Assembly (NCBI GenBank): GCA_934754775.1
Contig: CAKVIM010000011.1
Span: 1-57,253 of the forward strand
DNA: 57,253 bases
Reading direction: 5' to 3'
Origin: an uncultured Candidatus Melainabacteria bacterium
Lineage (GTDB): Bacteria > Cyanobacteriota > Vampirovibrionia > Gastranaerophilales > Gastranaerophilaceae
The position numbers and the translations under genes were made by a program. A model generated the notes under the pieces. That model had not been told where the DNA came from. It did no database searches and saw only the letters and a list, made by a program, of their open reading frames with translations. Of the stretch, positions 9,462-18,610 are shown in pieces. Numbering within the stretch: the stretch's first letter is position 1; every line of letters begins with the position of its first letter.

Positions 9462-9472
9462 TATGTGCTAAA

Positions 9473-10828
9473 ATGACTCTTATGGATGGCGTTAATCAAG
9501 AATATATAGACGAACTCAAACAAAAAGTGCATAACAAGGTTGAGAGCCTCGATTTGTACCAGTTTAAAGGCAGCGTTTCTAAGCTTTTGGGTTTAACTGT
9601 TGAAGTTAAACTTCCTGGGCTTAAGATTGGTGACTTGTGCTATATTGAAGCCGCTACAGGAGAGAAAAAGCCGGCTGAAGTTGTTGCATTCAAAGGTGAC
9701 GTTGCTCAATTACTGCTTCTATATGATGGAGCAGGAATCGGTCAAGGAAGCCTTGTAACAACAACAGGTAAGCCTATTATTATCCCTGTTGGAGATTTTC
9801 TTTTAGGACGATTGATTAACCCGATGGGTGAACCAATTGACGGCAAACCGCTGGACTTAGAAGGTGCCACTTGGCGTCCTGTTGAAGGACCACCTCCGGG
9901 GCCGTTTGAAAGACCTATTATTACAGAAATGTTCTCAACCGGCGTAAGAGCGATAGATGCTTGTCTTACATTTGGTTGCGGTCAGCGTATGGGCTTATTT
10001 GCAGGCTCAGGTGTAGGTAAAAGTACACTATTGGGTATGATTGCAAGAAATTCTGATGCCGATGTAAACGTCGTTGCACTAATCGGAGAACGTGGAAGAG
10101 AAGTTAAAGAATTCGTCGAGGATGCACTCGGACCCGAGGGTATGAAAAAATCAGTTCTGGTTTGTTCTACCGGTGACCAACCACCGTTAATCAGACAAAA
10201 GTGTTTACTAACAGCAACTGCTGTGTGCGAATATTTTAGAGATCAGGGGAAGAAAGTTTTCTTAATGACAGATACCGTAACTCGTTGTGCAATGGCAGGA
10301 CGTGAAGTCGGTTTGTCTATCGGCGAACCACCTACAATGAAAGGCTATCCGCCTTCAATATTCTCTTGGCTGCAAAAAGTTCTTGAAAGAGCCGGGAACA
10401 GCCCTAAAGGTTCTATTACAGCATTCTATACAGTTCTAATGGAAGGTGACGATATTAACGATCCTATCGTTGATACAGTGCGTGGTATCACGGACGGTCA
10501 CATTTTCTTATCAAGAAAAGTTGCGGAAGCAAACCATTACCCTGCTATTGATATATTGGGGAGTATTTCCAGACTTATGTCCGCTATTGCATCTCAGCCA
10601 CACAAGGAAGCTGCAAGTAAATTACGTAAGATTATGGCAATGTATAGAGAAAACAAAGATTTAATTGATGTCGGCATGTATCAACCCGGCACAAACCCTA
10701 AACTGGATACAGCTATCGAAATGATGCCAAAAATTAACGCCTTTTTACAACAAAGAACGACCGACAGTGTAAACATGCAAAACACAATCGACACACTCAT
10801 CGAAATGATGTCAGGTGTTGATATTTAG
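9473..10828 (+). CDS. fliI: Flagellar export ATPase FliI
   Basis: The F1-beta-like ATPase of the flagellar type III export apparatus. Walker A GSGVGKSTLL, Walker B-type VFLMTDTVTRCAMA, GERGREVKEF and the GQRMGLFAG block are all present. About 451 residues from the ATG at 9473, or 448 from the ATG at 9482; no clear ribosome site precedes either, so translation is probably coupled to the dehydrogenase gene ending at 9461. It is separated from other fli genes, unlike the usual fliHIJ cluster. Confidence 0.96.
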   Translation: MTLMDGVNQEYIDELKQKVHNKVESLDLYQFKGSVSKLLGLTVEVKLPGLKIGDLCYIEAATGEKKPAEVVAFKGDVAQLLLLYDGAGIGQGSLVTTTGKPIIIPVGDFLLGRLINPMGEPIDGKPLDLEGATWRPVEGPPPGPFERPIITEMFSTGVRAIDACLTFGCGQRMGLFAGSGVGKSTLLGMIARNSDADVNVVALIGERGREVKEFVEDALGPEGMKKSVLVCSTGDQPPLIRQKCLLTATAVCEYFRDQGKKVFLMTDTVTRCAMAGREVGLSIGEPPTMKGYPPSIFSWLQKVLERAGNSPKGSITAFYTVLMEGDDINDPIVDTVRGITDGHIFLSRKVAEANHYPAIDILGSISRLMSAIASQPHKEAASKLRKIMAMYRENKDLIDVGMYQPGTNPKLDTAIEMMPKINAFLQQRTTDSVNMQNTIDTLIEMMSGVDI

Positions 10829-10870
10829 GGTTGTTTATTTTAAAATAAAAGACGGTAAATACGTTTAATT

Positions 10871-10978
10871 ATGTGTATTATATACAATATTAATTTTTGT
10901 AAAAATTTTTACCTTTCATGCCGAAGGATTAGCAAAAAATAATATTTTACAGTCTTTATATATATGAAGGAGTACTCG
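10871..10978 (+). promoter_or_regulatory. Upstream element shared with the 23461 operon
   Basis: The leader of the large GH13 gene contains TTGTAAAAA (10897-10905), then 11 bases, CATGC (10917-10921), 8 bases and TAGCAAAAAA (10930-10939). The same blocks with identical spacing occur at 23372-23414. It continues into an AT-rich TATATAT stretch and the AAGGAG ribosome site. Confidence 0.6.
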
Positions 10979-10982
10979 AAAG

Positions 10983-13900
10983 GTGTTTATAAATAAGATT
11001 AATGGGATTTCAAAAATAGGATTTAAGGGTTACCAACACGTTAAAAATGACGTTGGGAACACTGTTATGAAGTTTAACTACCCGTACGATAGCAAAAATG
11101 AAACTTGCGAAGTTCAGATTTATAAAGTTTCACCGACGGAGAAATATAATTACAAACTTGATTCAACACCTATTGCAACCATTGAGTTATCTCCGGAAGG
11201 CACTGATGTAGACCTTCAAGAAATCACAAATCTTGGCAAAGACGAGCCTTTTGCGTACCAAATTGTAAGAAGAGATAAGGCTACAGGCGAAATAAAATGG
11301 GCTGGAGCAGACACCGGCGTTAAGATGAAAAATCAAAACGGTGAATATGTATTTAGAGTACACCAAGATAAAGCTTATAAAGGCGTAAAAGAAGGCGACA
11401 AAGAGCTTTACGCATACCAAACAAACGATTACAACAACGACTCCGTAGAAAATTATAAACACACCCTTGTTACAAGAAAAGGCACAACTCCTATGGTACA
11501 AGGAACTGGATACCTTGTCATTCCTGATTCATTAAAACCGGGGATGAAATATTACGGATTTGATTCTGATAAAACCGGTGAAATCTATTACGACAAAGAC
11601 CACCAAAAGAGAATGGAAAACACTATTAGAACATTCTCCAACAGATTTGGCGGAAATCTTGCAGGACTTGAAGCTGCAATACCTTATTTGAGACAAAACG
11701 GCTACAAAGAAATGTTCTCTACTCCGATTGCAAACGGTGATAGCGTCTCCTCTCACAGCTATTGGAACAAAAACAACATGCAAATTGCAGACAGAATGGG
11801 CAACAAAGAAAACTTTAACTCATTTATGAGAAACATGTTTGCAAACGGTATGAAATATAATTACGATGGTACTTTCACTTCAGAAGGCTTAGAAGGTATA
11901 CATTTCCAATACGCTTTAAGATGGGCTAACCAAAAGCCACAAAGTTACTATTGGTTCAGAATGAGCGGACTTAAAAATAGCAGTCTCGGTTTAGGTGTTA
12001 TTCCACGTAACAGAGAAAACTTAAGACACAGAATTGTAAACGCTCCGTTTAATTATGAATTACAACCAAACGGCACATATAAAGCTGTAGAAAATCTTAA
12101 CTACGACGCTAACAAAGAAACTTATTTACAAATCTATGACGCTTCTCAAGTTACGGAAGCTCAAACAAAAGATTTGGACAAGGCAATTGAAAGTTACGAA
12201 AATCTAAGTTCAGGAAACGAACTTTCTATCAAGAATTACGATGACACATTGATTAACTACATTTGCCAAATCAATCCAAAAGAATACCAAAGAAGAATTG
12301 ATGTAATTAACGATTTGAACAAAAACTTCGGCAAAGACATCAAATTAAATACTCCTGAAGGAACTCTTTTAGCTGCACAATTCTCTAATTTTAGAATTGA
12401 ACCGAACGTTAAAGACGGCGGTATGTCTATGTGGGATGCTAACACAGATATGGTTAAAATGAATTACGGCATTTCCGGATATGACGACAAGCTTTTGCAA
12501 GCAATTCCTTCTAAATCTATGCGAGATTATGAAAAACAAATGATTGAACGTGGTGCAAAAGAAATTCAGGATATGACAATTCAAGCAGGCAAATACTGGA
12601 CACAATGCGTCAAAGATATTCAGATTATGTACATTGCTCAAACAGTTGCAACCGCAAAAACTGCTGCAGATATCGACAAATTAATTGAAGAAGGCAAACT
12701 TCCTAAAGAAGCAAAAATCGATGATGCAACTATGGATAATATCCTTAACAGGCGTTACATGCTTTCAGAAAAAGGCGAATTGCCAAAAGATGACGTTACA
12801 GTTAAAGCCCTCATGAAGCTTCCTCTTGATGCTTTAGAATTAGGCGAAAACACGGTTGGAGTACTGGCTACATCATATTTCTCAAATAGAGCCACAACTG
12901 ACGAGACAATTGGAGTTTCAAGATTTGATTTATCTAAACTAAACAATCCGCATCTTGTAGAGCCTTATGCTAAAAACTACAAGAATGTTAACGCACTCTT
13001 CCAAAACGAAGTGAAAAACTTCGCAGATGAAGTAATAAAGAAAGTTAACCAAAATTCTAATGAAAAATTATTAGATGCAGGCGGTGATTACACAGAATAC
13101 GGCGAATACGTTATGGAGCTTGTCGGACAAGATATCGCTAAATACGCATTCCTTAAATCACTTGGCAAAGATAATCTTAAAACAAAAATTCTAAATAACG
13201 GTGAAATAACATATGATTACGAAAAGCTCAAGTCAGACACAACACTTAAAGCACTCGGTATTAATGCACCATCGCCGGAAGATGAAGCAGAGCAACTTGC
13301 AAACAAAATGAGAAAAGGTTTGGAAGCATTATCATCAAACGACATAGATTACGTTGCAGATTCTATCTCAAAACGTATTCAAGGACTTGACAGATTCAGC
13401 TTTAGAATTGGAGAAGCTCTGGCTGATAAATCCGGCTTAGGCTTAGACTGGCGTCTAGACGCTGCAAAAGACGTTATGGATATGGATGCTATCAGAAATG
13501 AAGAAGATACAGCTGATGATGGCTTCGATAACGTTATCAAGTTCTGGAGCAAATTTGTAAAAAGTGTTAAAGACATAAACCCTTATTCATACATAGTCGC
13601 AGAAATCACAGATATTGAGTACTTGATGAAAGACACTTACGGTCAAAATTCTTGCCCTTATAACGGGTCTACTGACATTGGACAAAAGTTCAATGGCGAA
13701 CCTGATTTTATGGCAAAATTCTTCAACGAAACAGGCATAACTTCTGAAGCCGGTTATTCTTACTTCTTCACAAACTTGCTAACTTCATTTGCAAGAGATT
13801 TTGAAGCAGGACAACAACTTAGCCCGAACCACGACGGCTTCAAAGACAGATTAGATTTGTTGATGCAAACCAGAAGCATTGATTATATGAGAAATCTTTA

Positions 13901-15752
13901 CACATTCATGGGCAACCACGATAAACCTAGATTGCTTCACGGTTTGGCACTTGATATGAACTTGTTCCACAACAGAGAAAATCAAAGAGCTCACGCACTT
14001 GAGTCATTGCAATTGTTATCAGGTGCAGACAGTTTGAGAGAAACTCCTGTAGAATTCATCTTGAGCGGTCGTGACAATGATTATATGAAAACAATCAGCA
14101 CAAGAGCAATTGCGATGAGCAAATTGCTTAAAGATACTGTTAATGAAAATCTTAATGGCATCGCATCTAGTGAAGATATAAGAAACATCAACCAAGCGTT
14201 AATTGACCTTGCAAATGGCAATTACCTCGGAATAGGAAGCAACATCGACTACAGAACAAACAAGGTAGAAGAGTTATCAAGTCTTCAAAAATCTGTTGAA
14301 GCAATTGTAAATATGGCTGAAAAACATGGACTTAAACTTTCTGACACTGAACGCAACGAGTTAGTTAATAACATACTTGCAAACGCCGAAACAAAATACA
14401 ATGACTATCTTGCAGTCGGTGATTTCGACTGGAGCGAAGGTCTTTCTGATGAAGAAAAAAGCAAAAACGAACAATATGCAAGAGATATATTAGGTCATAG
14501 CAGCAACTTAGCTCAATACAGCTTGCTAACAGTTCAACTCGGCAGATTAATCAGAGATTCTTATACAGGCGAAAACCAAAATATCAAAAATGCGTTAAAT
14601 AACGCTGCTAAAGATTTCGCAGAGAAATTCAATAAAGAAGCTTTAAACAAACAAGGTTTGCCTGCTTATGAAGATTCTAAAATCAGCATGGCAAAAAATG
14701 CTTATGCCGCAAGAGATATCAAAACTGCAATGACTATGGCAATTAAACAAGCTGAATACAACAGCAAAAAAGAAATTGCAAACAAAGAACAGATTATTGA
14801 CACTGTATTCCAAAAAGCTACAGAACCGGCTGTCAAAAAAGCATCTATGACTATGGAATTCTTAGGCGGTTTATTCGGAAATGCTGCAATGTATAGTGGT
14901 GATGAAATGGGCTTAACCGGATACGAAGAAAAAGCTAAAAACATCTACCTTCAAAACCGAAACGCTCTTCCTTGGAGTGATGTTGAAGGTGAAAGCTTAA
15001 TCGGAAACTACAGAAAAGCCGTTATGGACTCTATGAACGGAGCCTTAGCAAACAGAAGTAATCCTGAATTGCACTCTCTAAATGATGGCACACCTTACGG
15101 TTTGGATGTTCAAGTTCACGGACTTAACAGAGAAGGAATTCAAAAGCGTATCGCAGAAATTGGCAAGCTTCTCGAAACAGAACAAGATACAACAAAACGT
15201 AACGAATTAGAAACCGAACGCAGAGAACTTTCAAAGGATTTGGCCAAAGTTGCGTTTATGATGCAAAGTGGAAATGGAGATGCAACAATCACAGTATTCA
15301 ACGCTGCAGGCATTAGTCACGATAACAGACACGATTACTTCGCAGAATACGGTTTGAACGACGAAGCAAGCCGCAAAAAATTCTTCGAAGAAAACAATAT
15401 TGAATCAATTAATCCAGACAACAGATATGTGCCAATCCAGAAAAAAACAGAAATGGATTCAATTTTGTTAGGTTCAGCGATTGCACTTCCTGTAGGAACG
15501 GTATTCTTGAACGCAAATCTACGTGACAAAGCAAGATACGTTGTAAACGAAGCCGGAGCAATTGTTAGAGAAGGCGGTGGCAAAATTATCCTTGACGGTA
15601 AGACTGCTAAGAACGGTGTTATGATACTTAAGAAAATCGCTTTCAGAGGAAAACAACCGGTTTACAACAAGAAGTTTAACCTTGTTTCAAACCCGTATCA
15701 GAAAGCTGAAACTGTTGATGAAGGTCAAAAGTTATCTATCTTAGCAAAATAA
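10983..15752 (+). CDS. Very large GH13 (alpha-amylase-type) protein with helical insertions
   Basis: A 1589-residue protein from a GTG start preceded by AAGGAG. Residues 1-16 hold the N-terminal signature (NKINGI and IGFKG). Residues about 25-135 look like a beta-sandwich, then a GH13 barrel begins (NLAGLEAAIPYLRQNGY, near 225). Catalytic motifs are intact: the nucleophile Asp826 in DWRLDAAK, the acid Glu874 in YIVAEITD, and His979-Asp980 in MGNHDKPR; region I is DGTFTSEG instead of the usual D-x-x-x-N-H. WDANTDMVKMNYG resembles the maltosyltransferase/trehalose-synthase branch. About 300 extra residues lie between barrel strands before the nucleophile and about 300 after region IV, before YSGDEMGLTG (near 1305). 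No signal peptide, so it is probably cytoplasmic and acts on glycogen-like glucans. It stands alone. Confidence 0.85.
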   Translation: MFINKINGISKIGFKGYQHVKNDVGNTVMKFNYPYDSKNETCEVQIYKVSPTEKYNYKLDSTPIATIELSPEGTDVDLQEITNLGKDEPFAYQIVRRDKATGEIKWAGADTGVKMKNQNGEYVFRVHQDKAYKGVKEGDKELYAYQTNDYNNDSVENYKHTLVTRKGTTPMVQGTGYLVIPDSLKPGMKYYGFDSDKTGEIYYDKDHQKRMENTIRTFSNRFGGNLAGLEAAIPYLRQNGYKEMFSTPIANGDSVSSHSYWNKNNMQIADRMGNKENFNSFMRNMFANGMKYNYDGTFTSEGLEGIHFQYALRWANQKPQSYYWFRMSGLKNSSLGLGVIPRNRENLRHRIVNAPFNYELQPNGTYKAVENLNYDANKETYLQIYDASQVTEAQTKDLDKAIESYENLSSGNELSIKNYDDTLINYICQINPKEYQRRIDVINDLNKNFGKDIKLNTPEGTLLAAQFSNFRIEPNVKDGGMSMWDANTDMVKMNYGISGYDDKLLQAIPSKSMRDYEKQMIERGAKEIQDMTIQAGKYWTQCVKDIQIMYIAQTVATAKTAADIDKLIEEGKLPKEAKIDDATMDNILNRRYMLSEKGELPKDDVTVKALMKLPLDALELGENTVGVLATSYFSNRATTDETIGVSRFDLSKLNNPHLVEPYAKNYKNVNALFQNEVKNFADEVIKKVNQNSNEKLLDAGGDYTEYGEYVMELVGQDIAKYAFLKSLGKDNLKTKILNNGEITYDYEKLKSDTTLKALGINAPSPEDEAEQLANKMRKGLEALSSNDIDYVADSISKRIQGLDRFSFRIGEALADKSGLGLDWRLDAAKDVMDMDAIRNEEDTADDGFDNVIKFWSKFVKSVKDINPYSYIVAEITDIEYLMKDTYGQNSCPYNGSTDIGQKFNGEPDFMAKFFNETGITSEAGYSYFFTNLLTSFARDFEAGQQLSPNHDGFKDRLDLLMQTRSIDYMRNLYTFMGNHDKPRLLHGLALDMNLFHNRENQRAHALESLQLLSGADSLRETPVEFILSGRDNDYMKTISTRAIAMSKLLKDTVNENLNGIASSEDIRNINQALIDLANGNYLGIGSNIDYRTNKVEELSSLQKSVEAIVNMAEKHGLKLSDTERNELVNNILANAETKYNDYLAVGDFDWSEGLSDEEKSKNEQYARDILGHSSNLAQYSLLTVQLGRLIRDSYTGENQNIKNALNNAAKDFAEKFNKEALNKQGLPAYEDSKISMAKNAYAARDIKTAMTMAIKQAEYNSKKEIANKEQIIDTVFQKATEPAVKKASMTMEFLGGLFGNAAMYSGDEMGLTGYEEKAKNIYLQNRNALPWSDVEGESLIGNYRKAVMDSMNGALANRSNPELHSLNDGTPYGLDVQVHGLNREGIQKRIAEIGKLLETEQDTTKRNELETERRELSKDLAKVAFMMQSGNGDATITVFNAAGISHDNRHDYFAEYGLNDEASRKKFFEENNIESINPDNRYVPIQKKTEMDSILLGSAIALPVGTVFLNANLRDKARYVVNEAGAIVREGGGKIILDGKTAKNGVMILKKIAFRGKQPVYNKKFNLVSNPYQKAETVDEGQKLSILAK

Positions 15753-15757
15753 GAAAA

Positions 15758-16672
15758 CTAACTTGCGGATTTGACTAATTCGCTCGCTATCTTGATAGCT
15801 TGTTCTTGAGTTGCTTTGTTTTCCCAAAAATCTTCAGCTTGGATTTGCGATTTAACAATTTTTCTAGCCCAAGAGCCAACAGCTATTCCCCAATAATTAA
15901 TACCACAAAGCTTTGCAAGCTCCTTCGTTTTTGAATTCGTACCACCAGAAATCATTATGTATACGGGTAGATTTGCATTCTGGATAATTTCCGCCATAGC
16001 AACAGCCTGCAAAGTTGTTTTAAATGTGTCATCAGCTCCACTCATCGGTATTCCGTCCGCCTGAACAATAGTAGTATAAGGCTCTCTATCCGTTATCATC
16101 TCACGAATTCTATTGAGTACTTCTTTGTTACCAAAATTTTCTCTATCAATACAAATAGACGCAAATTTTGGCTTACACTCATTGATGACTTTCCATTTCG
16201 CAGCCAAATCTTTTTTATCATGCCCCATAATATGAAGTTCAAGAACTTCAACCCCATTTTGAACCATATAAGGCAAAATTCCTTTGACATTAACATCCTT
16301 GTCGAACATCGAAATAGCACCTGCCGAACAATTCCTCGCACAATTTCCGCAACCGATACATTTTTTTTCGTCAACAGTAATTGATGATAAAATCGCATCA
16401 TTAAGACAACTATTCAAGCAGCTTCCACACTTTAGACATTTTGTTTCATCAATCTTAGCCTTTGTAATATGCGGATCGCCTTTAATTCCTACGCTTACGC
16501 ACAATGTAGCATCATTAACGTTAGCAAGTTTTAAAGCTTCTTTTGCACTGGCTAAAATTTCTTTTCTTGCGGATAAATCAAAAAAACGACAACCGGATTT
16601 TGCATAAACGTAGACCAAACGTTTTACGCTTTCTGTATCTTCATTTCCTGCTCCGCATACAAGTTTAAACAT
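15758..16672 (-). CDS. ldpA: LdpA-like two-cluster iron-sulfur protein
   Basis: A 304-residue protein with two 4Fe-4S ferredoxin motifs (Cys79, 82, 85, 89 and Cys105, 108, 111, 115), followed by a barrel-like domain with QADGIPMSGADD, ISGGTNSKT and GIAVGSWARKIV blocks. These match cyanobacterial LdpA (light-dependent period), an iron-sulfur protein that feeds redox state into the circadian clock. This window shows no kai genes or photosystem, so the role here is probably older: a redox or dehydrogenase-like function. It shares one base with the FtsL-like gene upstream and so ends the rlmN-to-ldpA minus-strand run. Confidence 0.8.
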   Translation of the reverse strand: MFKLVCGAGNEDTESVKRLVYVYAKSGCRFFDLSARKEILASAKEALKLANVNDATLCVSVGIKGDPHITKAKIDETKCLKCGSCLNSCLNDAILSSITVDEKKCIGCGNCARNCSAGAISMFDKDVNVKGILPYMVQNGVEVLELHIMGHDKKDLAAKWKVINECKPKFASICIDRENFGNKEVLNRIREMITDREPYTTIVQADGIPMSGADDTFKTTLQAVAMAEIIQNANLPVYIMISGGTNSKTKELAKLCGINYWGIAVGSWARKIVKSQIQAEDFWENKATQEQAIKIASELVKSAS

Positions 16673-17202
16673 TAGAATCCTATTGCGTAATTAAATATTT
16701 TCTTCGTTGCAGAATGCTTAGCTGAAGCCGCTGTATCAATTGTAATTTCAGGGGTTTCAATAACTTGACCGGCACGTTGAAGCATATTGTTTTGTTGCAA
16801 TGTTTTATCAACATTATTGAAAGATTTTAAGCTATCGAGCTTATTTTGAAGTTCTTCATTTTCGTTATTCAATATTACAGTCTGTCGGCTCAAATCATTC
16901 AATTTCATTTCGCAAGATATTACAAAGTAGTAGCTAACAACTACAACCATTATCAATAGGCTTAATATGACGCATAGTGTTTTGTTTACTCTTTTTATTG
17001 CCATATCTCTTACGAAATTCTCCTTTGGAAAGTACCCTTCTATTATACTATTAACAGCCAGATTTTGAACAGATTTATCAATAAAAGATTTGTTGTTATC
17101 AACTTCTTCTACCGTATATTCTCTTTTTGTCTCGCCCGAAATCTTTTTTATAAAGCTATCTAATGTTGATTTGTTATTGTTGATTTTTAATGCCGAAACC
17201 AA
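16672..17202 (-). CDS. FtsL-like cell-division protein
   Basis: A 176-residue protein that starts at TTG (17202) with GAGGAG about 11 bases upstream. It has a charged cytoplasmic N-terminus (about 1-80), one transmembrane helix at about 83-105, then a leucine-zipper-like coiled coil (about 108-135) and an unstructured Thr/Ala-rich tail. Single-pass topology with a periplasmic coiled coil, directly after rsmH, is the classic position and form of FtsL, which links FtsB/FtsQ to septal peptidoglycan synthesis. Sequence identity in this family is always low, so the call rests on topology and position. The cytoplasmic arm is longer than usual. Confidence 0.65.
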   Translation of the reverse strand: MVSALKINNNKSTLDSFIKKISGETKREYTVEEVDNNKSFIDKSVQNLAVNSIIEGYFPKENFVRDMAIKRVNKTLCVILSLLIMVVVVSYYFVISCEMKLNDLSRQTVILNNENEELQNKLDSLKSFNNVDKTLQQNNMLQRAGQVIETPEITIDTAASAKHSATKKIFNYAIGF

Positions 17203-17230
17203 TGTCTGCTACTCCTCACTCCTCAAGCCA

Positions 17231-18160
17231 TCATGTATTGATACGCCTTGCAATTCTTAGTTTTGCACTACGTGATGGTGGATTTTCCGAAATCTCCTTT
17301 TCGCTCGCCATAATCGGTTTTCTATTCACCAATTCAATCTTTGGCGGCGGGCATTTGCAAATCATATCATTGCATCTGCACTTTTGGCTTTCAAACTTTA
17401 AGATACGTTTTACAATTCTATCCTCTAAAGAATGAAAACTTATTACCGAAACTATAGCTCCATTATCTAACAAATCTAATATATCATGCAAGACTATGTT
17501 AACATTTTTTAACTCATTATTTACCTCTATACGAATAGCCTGAAACACTCTCGTAGCAGGGTGTATATTAGACTTAACACGAGGAGTCGCACTGAGTATA
17601 ATATCAGCCAATTCTTTCGTCGTTCTAATCGGTTCAACTCTTCTAACTTCGACAATCTTTTTTGCAATTCTTTTTGAAAATCTTTCTTCACCATACTCGC
17701 TAAAAATCCTTACCAAATCGTCCTCTGAATACTTGTTCACTACATCATAAGCAGAAAAATCCGCCTGCATGTTAAATCTCATATCTAGAGGTGCGTCTTT
17801 AGAGAAAGAAAAACCTCGCTCCTGTTTCGTTAACTGGTGATATGATGCTCCCAAATCAAGAATTACACCACCTGTAATCTTCTCTATACCAAGTTTAGCC
17901 AACTCTTGCTTAATATTTGTATAAGAGGATTTTACAATCGTAAGATTTTTGTACTCTTTTAAGCGTTCAGAAGCGTGATGTATAGCTTCATCATCTATAT
18001 CAAACGCAACAAGTCTACCATTTGGAGATATACGTTTCAAAATTAATTCACTATGTCCGCCACCACCCAGAGTACAATCCACATATATTTTACCATCCTC
18101 GCACTCCAAAGCGTCAACCGCCTCATTTAACATTACCGTATAGTGTTTAAAATCGTCCAT
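17231..18160 (-). CDS. rsmH: 16S rRNA m4C1402 methyltransferase RsmH
   Basis: A 309-residue SAM-dependent enzyme that N4-methylates C1402 in the ribosomal decoding centre. The start chosen is the ATG at 18160, with TGGAG about 9 bases before it; a longer form from 18172 is less likely. Motif I is VDCTLGGGGHSELIL, followed by FDIDDEAI; GGVILDLGASYHQL, the RGFSFSKDAPLDMRFN block and ISFHSLEDRIVKR are diagnostic. It begins 12 bases after the dtd stop and is followed by the FtsL-like gene, as in many dcw clusters. Confidence 0.97.
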   Translation of the reverse strand: MDDFKHYTVMLNEAVDALECEDGKIYVDCTLGGGGHSELILKRISPNGRLVAFDIDDEAIHHASERLKEYKNLTIVKSSYTNIKQELAKLGIEKITGGVILDLGASYHQLTKQERGFSFSKDAPLDMRFNMQADFSAYDVVNKYSEDDLVRIFSEYGEERFSKRIAKKIVEVRRVEPIRTTKELADIILSATPRVKSNIHPATRVFQAIRIEVNNELKNVNIVLHDILDLLDNGAIVSVISFHSLEDRIVKRILKFESQKCRCNDMICKCPPPKIELVNRKPIMASEKEISENPPSRSAKLRIARRINT

Positions 18161-18172
18161 TAAAATCTCCAA

Positions 18173-18610
18173 TTAATTTTCAAGCATAAATGTCACAGGC
18201 CCGTCATTTATCAACGCAACATTCATCATTGCACCGAACTGTCCGGTACCGGTTTTAACCCCGTATGAGCCGACTTCCTTAATAAAATCTTCATACATAC
18301 TGTTTGCAACATCAGGCGGAGCAGAATTATCAAAACTCGGGCGTGTGCCTTTCTTACAATTACCACAAAGCGTAAACTGCGAAACAATAAGCATTTCGCC
18401 TTCAATATCCAACAATGATTTATTCATCTTATCGTTTTCATCAGAGAATATTCGTAAATTTACGACCTTTTTCGCTAATTTTTGCACTGCTTCAATCGTA
18501 TCGCCCTTTTCTATCCCAACTAAAGCCAAGAGTCCTTGATTAATAGAAGAAAATAGTTTCCCATCTATAGTTACTGATGCATTTTTTACCCGTTGTATCA
18601 AAACCTTCAT
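18173..18610 (-). CDS. dtd: D-aminoacyl-tRNA deacylase
   Basis: A 145-residue protein that removes mischarged D-amino acids from tRNA. Diagnostic blocks: the N-terminal MKVLIQRVKNASVTIDG, the catalytic SQFTLCG loop and the C-terminal NDGPVTFML with the Gly-Pro motif. Full length for the family. Its ATG overlaps the stop of the Maf-like gene upstream (ATGA overlap), so it is translationally coupled. Confidence 0.96.
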   Translation of the reverse strand: MKVLIQRVKNASVTIDGKLFSSINQGLLALVGIEKGDTIEAVQKLAKKVVNLRIFSDENDKMNKSLLDIEGEMLIVSQFTLCGNCKKGTRPSFDNSAPPDVANSMYEDFIKEVGSYGVKTGTGQFGAMMNVALINDGPVTFMLEN

